Made by a program: the position numbers and the translations under genes
Shown: positions 58,085 through 64,000 of the stretch, piece after piece
Position numbering within the stretch: the first letter of the stretch is position 1
Layout: each line of letters starts with the position of its first letter
From: an uncultured Stenotrophomonas sp.
Lineage (GTDB): Bacteria; Pseudomonadota; Gammaproteobacteria; Xanthomonadales; Xanthomonadaceae
DNA: 64,000 nt
Direction: 5' to 3'
Assembly (NCBI RefSeq): GCF_945952405.1
Contig: NZ_CAMFIA010000005.1
Span: forward strand, 1-64,000
Notes under the pieces: generated by a model
What the model was told of the DNA's origin: nothing
Databases searched by the model: none
The model's input: only the letters and a program-made list of their open reading frames with translations

Positions 58085-58453
58085 ATGAGCCATGCCGCTG
58101 TCCACGATGCCGAACGCCGCATCGACAACATCGAATTCAACGTCGCCGACATCGCCCGCAGCAAGCGCTTCTACGCTGATGTATTCGGTTGGCGTTTCAC
58201 CGATTACGGTCCGGCCTACACCGAATTCGACGATGGCCGCCTCAAGGGCGGCTTCGTCGCCGACGCGCCGGTACAGGCGCAGGGTGGACCGTTGGTGATC
58301 ATCTACTGCGCGGCGCTGGCGGATGCGCAGCAGCGCGTGGTCAGCGCCGGCGGTGAGGTGGTGCAGCCGGTATTCGCGTTCCCCGGTGGCCGGCGCTTCC
58401 ACTTCCGCGATCTGGATGGCTACGAACTGGCGGTCTGGAGCGACGTCGGCTGA
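58085..58453 (+). CDS. VOC family (glyoxalase-like) protein
   Basis: 122 residues, one VOC unit of two beta-alpha-beta-beta-beta modules: IDNIEFNVADIARSKRFYADVFGW, YTEFDDGRLKGGFV and RFHFRDLDGYELAVWSD with the terminal Glu that is a metal ligand in the family. Could be a lyase, dioxygenase or binding protein. Probably co-transcribed with the regulator upstream. Confidence 0.9.
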   Translation: MSHAAVHDAERRIDNIEFNVADIARSKRFYADVFGWRFTDYGPAYTEFDDGRLKGGFVADAPVQAQGGPLVIIYCAALADAQQRVVSAGGEVVQPVFAFPGGRRFHFRDLDGYELAVWSDVG

Positions 58454-58577
58454 GCAGGCCTTCGCGTTCGCCGGTGCGCGGAGTGAGAACCGCTCCGTCG
58501 CCGGCCAGGGGCTTCGGCTATGATCGCCCGCACATCGCCCTGCGCGATGCGCCCGCCTCAAGCCAGCAGGAACTGCC

Positions 58578-59552
58578 GTGAACTCCCAGCCCGCACCGAT
58601 CACCGCCCTCAACCACACGCTCGACAACGAGCCGCAGCAGATCACCGCTCCGCTGACCCATTCGGCAGCGTTCCTGGTGCTGAAGGTGAAGGATGACGAG
58701 GCGTCGATCGCCAAGGCGCGCGAGGTGCTGGCCAGCACCGATGACCTGATCAAGAACACCGCCATCCGCGAGATTGAGCGCACCTTCACCTGCAACGTGG
58801 CCATTGGCCACCGGGTGTGGCAGCCGTTGGTGGGCAGTACGCCGCCGCGTGAGCTGAAGCCGTTCCGCGAGATCAAGGGTGCCACCCACACCGCGGTGTC
58901 CACTCCGGGCGACCTGCTGTACCACATCCGCGCGCGCACCATGGACCTGATCGTGGCGTTCGAGCGCAACCTGCTGATGGCCTTCGGCGATGCAGTGGAA
59001 ACGGTCGATGACGTGGCCGGCTTCCGCTACTTCGATGGCCGCGACCTGCTCGACTTCGTCGATGGCACTGCCAACCCGGAAGGGCTGTCGCTGCCGGAAG
59101 CCACCATCGTGGGTGACGAAGATCCGGACCATGCCGGGGGCAGCTACGTGGTGGTGCAGAAGTACCTGCACAACCTCGATGCCTGGCGCGCACAGAAGAC
59201 CGAGGCGCAGGAAGCGATCATCGGCCGCACCAAGCATGACAACATTGAGCTGGACGATGCGCCGGCCGATGCGCAGAAGTCGCACAAGACGCTGTGCACC
59301 ATCGAGGATGCCGACGGCGAGCACGAGATCCTGCGTGACAACATGCCGTTCGCCAACCCGGGCCGCGGCGAGTACGGCACCTATTTCATCGGCTACACGC
59401 GGCACCTGTGGGTGATCGAGCGCATGCTCGAGCGCATGTTCATCGGCAATCCGGCGCCCCTGCATGACCGCATCCTCGATTTCTCCACCGCCACCACCGG
59501 CGTGACCTTCTTTGCACCCTCGCGCAAGGTCCTGGCGGATCTGGGCGCATGA
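58578..59552 (+). CDS. DyP-type haem peroxidase
   Basis: 324 residues without signal peptide. Ferredoxin-like double fold with the DyP motif around Asp162 (LLDFVDGTANPEG; catalytic Asp of the GxxDG motif), and the late segment GRGEYGTYFIGYTR with the distal Arg region. The proximal haem His should lie in the C-terminal half. DyP peroxidases oxidise dyes, phenols or release iron from haem. GTG start at 58578 with AGGAA eight bases ahead. Cytoplasmic by sequence. Confidence 0.93.
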   Translation: MNSQPAPITALNHTLDNEPQQITAPLTHSAAFLVLKVKDDEASIAKAREVLASTDDLIKNTAIREIERTFTCNVAIGHRVWQPLVGSTPPRELKPFREIKGATHTAVSTPGDLLYHIRARTMDLIVAFERNLLMAFGDAVETVDDVAGFRYFDGRDLLDFVDGTANPEGLSLPEATIVGDEDPDHAGGSYVVVQKYLHNLDAWRAQKTEAQEAIIGRTKHDNIELDDAPADAQKSHKTLCTIEDADGEHEILRDNMPFANPGRGEYGTYFIGYTRHLWVIERMLERMFIGNPAPLHDRILDFSTATTGVTFFAPSRKVLADLGA

Positions 59553-59583
59553 TCAGCACCCCATCCATGCAACGGGAGGACGC

Positions 59584-59928
59584 ATGTCTGCCTTGAAGGG
59601 ATTCTCCGCAGCTGCGTTGCTGGCCGGCATCGCCGGCTGCTCGACGGCGCCTGGCCTGCTTGAACAGGCGCCGGAGTCATTTGGTTCCTCGAAGTCGGTG
59701 CAACAGGTCACCGTGTGCCTGTCGCAGGCGTGAACCCAGCGCAACAAGGTCGTGCGCGTGCTGCCCACCGAAACCGGGCAGCGCATCGTCATCGACAATC
59801 CGGTGAACCATGGGGTGATTGCCATTGTCGAGCTCGCCGCTGCCCCGGCTGGAACGTCCGTACGCTACTGGAAGGGCGCAGGCCTCACCGGCTGGACGCG
59901 GGATGATCTGAAGGCCTGCCTGGGCTGA
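59584..59928 (+). pseudogene. Lipoprotein gene broken by an in-frame TGA
   Basis: The ATG at 59584 has GGGAGGA upstream. A lipobox (AGIAGC) and 49 codons lead to TGA at 59731-59733. In the same frame the sequence then continues uninterrupted for another 64 codons (TQRNKVVRVLPTETGQR...LKACLG) to TGA at 59926-59928. Codon use and hydrophobic pattern continue across the stop, so a single change of TGG (Trp) to TGA best explains it. The intact protein would be a small 114-residue lipoprotein, of unknown function. A sequencing error cannot be ruled out. Confidence 0.82.
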
Positions 59929-60052
59929 TCGACGGCAATCGCCTGCAGTCGTGCAGGCTGCACCCCGCGCGCGTGGCAACCCGGGCCCGCCATCTGCCTG
60001 TCATCTGCGACGCCGACCATGGCGCGCTGGATGGGAGCGCGGGAGGCAGGTG

Positions 60053-60466
60053 ATGGCCATGACAGGGAACAGGACCGGCGTGCGTCGCTGGTGGCGGCCG
60101 TTGGCCGCGTTGTTCGGCGCGCTGGCACTGGGGAGTGCCAGCGTTTCCGCGCAGGAAGCACCTGCGCACTGGATGGCCTATGCCGCCGCCGTCGGTGGCC
60201 AGCTGCAGCAGCGCCTGCAGCAGGAGCAGGATCCGCAGGCGCAGCGTGTGCTGGAATGGCTGCAGGCGCATCCGGACACGCCGACGCCGCTGCCGGTAAG
60301 CGTGTGGATCGCGGCAGATGGCCGCATCTCGAAACTGGAATTCGACAGCCTGGGTGACCGGCAGGTCGACGCGGCGCTGCGTGCGACGCTGCAGGCCGCG
60401 CCATTGCAGGCGGGACCGCCGGCGGACATGCGCCAGCCGCTGCGCCTGGGCCTGGTCCTCCAGTAG
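60053..60466 (+). CDS. Secreted protein with TonB C-terminal-like domain
   Basis: 137 residues: signal peptide (about 1-32, cut after SVSA), a helical Gln/Ala-rich segment, and an end resembling the TonB C-terminal fold (PVSVWIAADGRISKLEFDSLGDRQVDAALRATLQAAPLQAGPPADM...LRLGLVLQ), as in TonB-box-binding helper proteins. It has no membrane anchor left if the signal is cut. GGGAGG stands before the ATG at 60053. Opposite and convergent to a TonB-dependent receptor operon, which makes a transport role tempting but unproven. Its stop TAG is part of the following SMAG element. Confidence 0.75.
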   Translation: MAMTGNRTGVRRWWRPLAALFGALALGSASVSAQEAPAHWMAYAAAVGGQLQQRLQQEQDPQAQRVLEWLQAHPDTPTPLPVSVWIAADGRISKLEFDSLGDRQVDAALRATLQAAPLQAGPPADMRQPLRLGLVLQ

Positions 60467-60527
60467 AGCCACTCCCTGCGTGGCTGGGCCTCCGGTGGCC
60501 CCTCAGCCACGCAGGGCGTGGCTCTAC
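60463..60527. repeat. SMAG REP hairpin, classic form
   Basis: GTAGAGCCACTCCCTGCGTG opens the element and CACGCAGGGCGTGGCTCTAC closes it: two inverted GTAG-type REP units. It lies between convergent genes and includes the stop codon of the left one. Confidence 0.92.
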
Positions 60528-60531
60528 TGGA

Positions 60532-61116
60532 TCAACGCATCGGCGCCACCTGCGGCTCGCGCGCGGCCGCGCTCCACGCACGCAGGCCGAACACGGCCAG
60601 GCCGAGGAAGAACACGTACAGCGCCGCGGTCACGTGCAGCGACTTGAACAGGTACGCGCCCACATAGACCACGTCCACCGCGATCCACACCCACCAGCAG
60701 GCCACGTGGCGGCGTGCCTGCCACCACTGCCCGACCAGGCTCAGCGCAGTCAGCATCGCGTCCAGCCACGGCAGCGCGGCATCGGTGAAGGTATGCATGC
60801 CGGCGCCGAGCGCCACGCCGCCGCACAGGCCGATGGCCAGGTCGCGCAGCAGCGTGCCGCGTGCCAGCGGCACGATGCGCACGCTGCCCTCGTCGGCGGC
60901 ATGCTGGCGCCAGTTGAGCCAGCCATAGACCAGGAAGCCACCGAACGCGACCTGCAGCAGGGTGTCCGAGTACAGCTTGGCCTCGGCGAACACCCACCCA
61001 TACAACGCGACCGACAGCAGGCCGACCGGCCACGCCACCAGCCGGCGCCTGGCCATCAGCCAGACACCGAGGATGCTGCACAGCGCGGCGGTCCACTCCA
61101 GCATCACGCCGCTCAC
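60532..61116 (-). CDS. pnuT: PnuC family transporter, probable thiamine transporter PnuT
   Basis: 194-residue inner-membrane protein of the PnuC family with about seven spans; WPVGLLSVALYGWVFAEAKLYSDTLLQ and the C-terminal WWVWIAVDVVYVGAYLFKSLHVTAALY are typical. PnuC members import nicotinamide riboside, but paralogues under TPP riboswitches import thiamine (PnuT). Here its ATG overlaps the stop of a TonB-dependent receptor (ATGA), and a TPP riboswitch heads the operon, so thiamine is the likely substrate. Confidence 0.85.
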   Translation of the reverse strand: MSGVMLEWTAALCSILGVWLMARRRLVAWPVGLLSVALYGWVFAEAKLYSDTLLQVAFGGFLVYGWLNWRQHAADEGSVRIVPLARGTLLRDLAIGLCGGVALGAGMHTFTDAALPWLDAMLTALSLVGQWWQARRHVACWWVWIAVDVVYVGAYLFKSLHVTAALYVFFLGLAVFGLRAWSAAAREPQVAPMR

Positions 61117-63302
61117 AGCGCGAACGTCACCGACAGGCGTGCCTGTCGCGGTGCGCCCGGGAACAGGTAGTAGTCACCACCGCTGCTGCCGGTGTCGCGC
61201 CAGTAGAAACGGTTGAACACGTTGTCCACCGACAGGTTCCAGGTCACCGCGCGCTCGTGCAGGCGATGCTGGAAACGCAGGCCGGCATCGAACACCGAGT
61301 AGTCCGGCGCGCGCACGCCGCCATCGGCCCGGGCGACGTTGGCGCCGGCGTAGCGCCAGCCCCCGGTCACATCCAGGCCCTGCACGAACGGCAGCGCGTA
61401 GGCCAGGTGCACGCTGGCGCGTACCTTCGGCACGTTGACCAGCTGATGGCCTTCATAGGCGGGGGTGCCGGTGTCGCGCGCACGGGCCTGCAGCACGCTG
61501 GCACTGGCCACGATCTGCAGCGCCCCGGTCAGCTGGCCATTGGCAGTCAGCTCCAGGCCGGTATGGGTCTGGGTGCCTTCCTCGACGAAGGTGTAGCCGG
61601 CGTCGCTGTTGTCGGGCTGGGCGTACTGGTACGGCTGCGAGATGCGAAATACCGCCGCGCCGAGGGTCAGCGCCTCGACCGGCACGTACTTCACGCCCAC
61701 TTCCAGCTGCCGCGACTGCACCGATGGCAGGAAGGTATCGGCATTGCTGGTCCAGAACGGCGCTTCCTGGCCGAGCGCGATGCCGCGCACGTAGCTGGCA
61801 TAGACGTTGAGCTGGTCGCTGGCCTTCCACACCACGGCGGTCTGCGGCAGGAAGCGCGACAGGCGGCTGTGCCGCTGCGGCGTGCCGCGCTTGTCGTAGG
61901 CGCGCTCATCCAGGCGCACGAAGCGGCCACCGGCCAGCCACTGCCAGTCATCGCCGAAGCTCATCCGGTCCAGTGCGAAGAACGCGGTCTGGCGGCTGTC
62001 CAGGCGCCGCGCGGAGGGGCCCGGCATCTTCGGCGACGGCGCGAACACCGGGACCTGCGCATCGTGGATGTTGCTGGTGCCGACGTACTCGTTGACGCTC
62101 GGGCGCTTGTCCACGGTGCGGCGGAAGTAATCGGCGCCGACGGTCAGCTGGTGGCCGACGCTGCCGGTCTCGAAGCGGCCGTGCAGTTCGGCGCGGGCCT
62201 GCTGGTTGCGGCGGGTGTCGTCCGGGCTGCGGTAGTCGTAGACGTCGTAGTCGCCATTGGGCGCGAAGTAGTTGCCGGGTACGCTGCCATCGGCGCACTG
62301 CGCGGCGTAGTAGCAGCCGTAGGCGAAGGCGACGTTGTCATCGATCACCGAGCGGCTGTAACCCACCGAGACGCGTGACTGCCAGGCCTCGTTGAAATCG
62401 TAGGTATGCAGCGCGGTGATGTTGCTGCTGGCGATATCCACCGGGCGCTGCCACGGCTGGTAGCCGAGCAGGTGCTCGCGGTCGACGCCGCGCGGCAGCT
62501 CACGTGCGCCCAGCAGCTGGTAGCCGGACACCGACCGCTGCGAGCTGGTCTGGTAGTTGGCATCCACTTCCAGCTTGCCGCGCTCGCCGATCAGCCAGTC
62601 GGCGGCCAGCGAGTAGAAATTGCGGCGGCCGTCGGCGTGCTCGACATAGGAATTGCTGGAATCCCACGCGGCATTCACGCGCAGGCCGAAGCGCGGGGTG
62701 ATCCAGTGGCCGACATCGACGGCCACATAGCGCGAGCCTTCCGAATCGGTGCCGAGCGTGGCGCTGCGCACCTCGGCCGGACGCTTGCCGATGTAGTTGA
62801 TGATGCCGCCCGGCGCCATCACGCCTGCGGCCAGGCCGGCCTCACCCTTGAGGATCTCAACGGCCTGCACGTTTTCCAGCGCCAGGCGCTGCTCGCCGGC
62901 GATGGACAGCCCGTTGAAGCGGTAGCCGGTGGCGGCGTCCAGCGCGAAGCCGCGGATGGCGATGTTCTGGTAGTAGCCGACCGGCGCATACGCATCACCC
63001 AGCGAAGCATCGTTGCTGGCCAGCTCGGACAATGTGCGCACCTGGCGACGGTCGAGATAGTCGCGCGGCAGGACGTTCACCGAGGCCGGCGTGTCCTTCC
63101 AGCTGCCGCCGCCGAAGGCATTGACGCGCGAGGTATCAGGTGCCGGCTTGCCGGCCTGCACGCGTACCGCGGCCAGCTCGGTGGGCGAGCGCTCGGCACC
63201 GGTGGCGGCCACATCGGGGGAAGCATCGGCCTCGCTGGCGTGCAGCGGCAACGCGGCGCAGAGGGCGAGGGAGAGCAGGGTGGGGCGCAGGCAGCGGTTC
63301 AT
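61113..63302 (-). CDS. TonB-dependent receptor, probable thiamine receptor
   Basis: 729 residues. Signal peptide to about residue 22, then a short TonB-box-like segment (ELAAVRVQAG), plug domain (SWKDTPASVNVLPRDYLDRRQ; NIAIRGFALD; VEILKGEAGLAAGVMAPGGIINYIGKRP) and a 22-strand barrel ending NLSVDNVFNRFYWRD...RLSVTFAL. Plug features are those of FhuA/siderophore-type receptors, but the upstream TPP riboswitch and coupled PnuT gene point to thiamine or a derivative. The start at 63302 gives a signal peptide; the frame is open 28 codons up, overlapping the leader. Confidence 0.9.
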   Translation of the reverse strand: MNRCLRPTLLSLALCAALPLHASEADASPDVAATGAERSPTELAAVRVQAGKPAPDTSRVNAFGGGSWKDTPASVNVLPRDYLDRRQVRTLSELASNDASLGDAYAPVGYYQNIAIRGFALDAATGYRFNGLSIAGEQRLALENVQAVEILKGEAGLAAGVMAPGGIINYIGKRPAEVRSATLGTDSEGSRYVAVDVGHWITPRFGLRVNAAWDSSNSYVEHADGRRNFYSLAADWLIGERGKLEVDANYQTSSQRSVSGYQLLGARELPRGVDREHLLGYQPWQRPVDIASSNITALHTYDFNEAWQSRVSVGYSRSVIDDNVAFAYGCYYAAQCADGSVPGNYFAPNGDYDVYDYRSPDDTRRNQQARAELHGRFETGSVGHQLTVGADYFRRTVDKRPSVNEYVGTSNIHDAQVPVFAPSPKMPGPSARRLDSRQTAFFALDRMSFGDDWQWLAGGRFVRLDERAYDKRGTPQRHSRLSRFLPQTAVVWKASDQLNVYASYVRGIALGQEAPFWTSNADTFLPSVQSRQLEVGVKYVPVEALTLGAAVFRISQPYQYAQPDNSDAGYTFVEEGTQTHTGLELTANGQLTGALQIVASASVLQARARDTGTPAYEGHQLVNVPKVRASVHLAYALPFVQGLDVTGGWRYAGANVARADGGVRAPDYSVFDAGLRFQHRLHERAVTWNLSVDNVFNRFYWRDTGSSGGDYYLFPGAPRQARLSVTFAL

Positions 63303-63386
63303 TCGTTTCGTCTTCGGACAACAAGGGAGACGAAGCGACGGCGCGCAGGTGCACCGGCCCATGACGGGGGTGTGGCTGCGGCTCAA

Positions 63387-63463
63387 AGCTCCCTACGCCG
63401 GTGCAAACCGGATCAGGTTCCAAGGGACTCTCTCAGCCTGGCAGATCCAGGCACCCCCGCTTC
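63387..63463 (-). promoter_or_regulatory. TPP riboswitch (THI element)
   Basis: On the minus strand the conserved THI core is clear: GGGGTGCCTGG, CAGGCTGAGA, then TTGGAACCTGATCCGG, the variable stem, and CCGGCGTAGGGAGC. It lies ~85 bases before the receptor ATG, with no gene in between. Thiamine diphosphate binding should switch off receptor and transporter synthesis. Confidence 0.95.
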
Positions 63464-63519
63464 AGGTGACCATTTCACTACAAATGGTACGGATTTGCGA
63501 GCCGGCCCTGGTCAGGTCC

Positions 63520-63559
63520 GGGGTCCGATCCGTTTCCCCCGGAACCGGATCTGCCCCCG
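63520..63559. repeat. Dispersed palindrome, diverged copy
   Basis: GGGGTCCGATCCGTTTCCCC followed by GGAACCGGATCTGCCCCCG; the fourth copy of the family, just after the truncated phosphotransferase. Confidence 0.65.
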
Positions 63560-63568
63560 CTACCCCGC

Positions 63569-64000
63569 CTATGCGGCTGCGTGCAGGGCCTGCAGCAGCG
63601 CCTGTCCGGGGGCGCTGCGGAACCAGACCGGATGCCCCAGCATGAAGGGGTTCCAGGCCACATCCGCATTGGCGGTCGAGCCGGTGATGCCTTCGAAGTA
63701 CTCCACTTCGGACAGTGCGAAGTCGAAATGGACCATCGGCAGCAGGTCGGCCAGCAGATGCACGCGTTCGGCCGCCAACGGCAGTACCTGCCGGTAGCCG
63801 TCGAGCAGGGCCAGGGCGATGTCGATGCGCACCGCCTGCATGCCACGCTCCAGCTGCAGCCACGCCACGGCGTTGCGCTCGATTGCGGTGGCGAGGTCGA
63901 ACAGGGCGCTGGTCGGCGAGGCCAGGCCGAAATCCAGCACGGTGCTGACCTGGCCGTCGCGCCACAGCAGGTTGGAGACATGCCAGTCGTTGTGTGCCCA
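63569..64000 (-). CDS. Phosphotransferase (APH/choline-kinase fold), partial
   Basis: The last ~143 residues of a kinase-like protein whose 5' part lies beyond the right edge. The catalytic loop HNDWHVSNLLW and the metal-binding VLDFGLASP are those of APH-type kinases, here with Trp after Asp and Gly-Leu-Ala after the second Asp. Substrate not decided; in the neighbourhood of thiamine genes a thiamine or aminoalcohol kinase role is possible, but the sequence gives no proof. Its end is followed by a dispersed palindrome and the riboswitch of the next operon. Confidence 0.88.
   Translation of the reverse strand, partial: WAHNDWHVSNLLWRDGQVSTVLDFGLASPTSALFDLATAIERNAVAWLQLERGMQAVRIDIALALLDGYRQVLPLAAERVHLLADLLPMVHFDFALSEVEYFEGITGSTANADVAWNPFMLGHPVWFRSAPGQALLQALHAAA

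Noticed and set aside
59731..59733. TGA as selenocysteine codon
   Set aside because: No selenoprotein family is recognisable, no SECIS-like hairpin directly follows, and TGG to TGA explains it more simply.

Overview
The window looks like chromosomal DNA of Stenotrophomonas (S. maltophilia group, Xanthomonadaceae). The G+C content is high throughout. GTAG-headed SMAG-type REP palindromes sit between genes. An Ax21-family outer-membrane protein is present, and the gene neighbourhoods (glnA-PII-amtB, hemDXY, rhodanese-secB-gpsA) are typical of that family. All assignments come from reading the sequence; no database search was run.

Left part (1-7.5 kb): a META/DUF4377 lipoprotein and uppP lie on the minus strand. 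The nitrogen-assimilation genes glnA, glnK and amtB follow on the plus strand. glnA has a textbook sigma-54 promoter with two tandem NtrC boxes. The matching two-component system ntrB-ntrC lies about 22 kb downstream (27.7-30.2 kb), with its own NtrC palindrome abutting the ntrB start.

Between the two nitrogen blocks (5.8-24.4 kb) is a two-partner secretion / contact-dependent inhibition-like island. It holds a TpsB transporter and a 15-kb TpsA/CdiA-like exoprotein with an AENN pretoxin motif and a distinct C-terminal candidate toxin domain. An overlapping candidate immunity gene follows. Next comes a graveyard: a degraded exoprotein fragment, two small membrane-protein genes, a remnant of a third, and a scar of the neighbouring amidase and mltA 5' ends. 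After the island are two cell-wall lipoproteins (amidase, MltA), a small conserved protein and a higBA toxin-antitoxin pair.

Middle part (30-41 kb) is mostly housekeeping: two tandem lipoprotein Cu,Zn superoxide dismutases, a conserved hypothetical, a FadI-like thiolase, hemY-hemX-hemD, a hotdog thioesterase, a secreted protein, a membrane rhodanese, secB and gpsA.

41-50 kb is an accessory surface locus. Three tandem phage-tail-collar (microcystin-dependent-protein) genes and a GNAT acetyltransferase form one operon, with a convergent DUF6916-like gene. A giant autotransporter of putative-Ig repeats is divergent from the operon. No other phage genes accompany them. An Ivy-like lysozyme inhibitor follows.

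50-64 kb is mixed. It holds two AraC regulators, a DUF2306 membrane protein, a serine hydrolase, an L,D-transpeptidase (probably with an ATT start) beside an Lpp/OprI-like alanine-zipper lipoprotein, a Lit-like HExxH metallopeptidase (possible phage defence), and ax21 flanked by two hairpins with pyrimidine-only or nearly pyrimidine-only loops. It also has a VOC protein, a DyP peroxidase, and a lipoprotein gene broken by an in-frame TGA. The window ends with a thiamine-uptake operon (TPP riboswitch, TonB-dependent receptor, PnuT-like transporter) and a truncated phosphotransferase. No tRNA, rRNA or CRISPR array was recognised.
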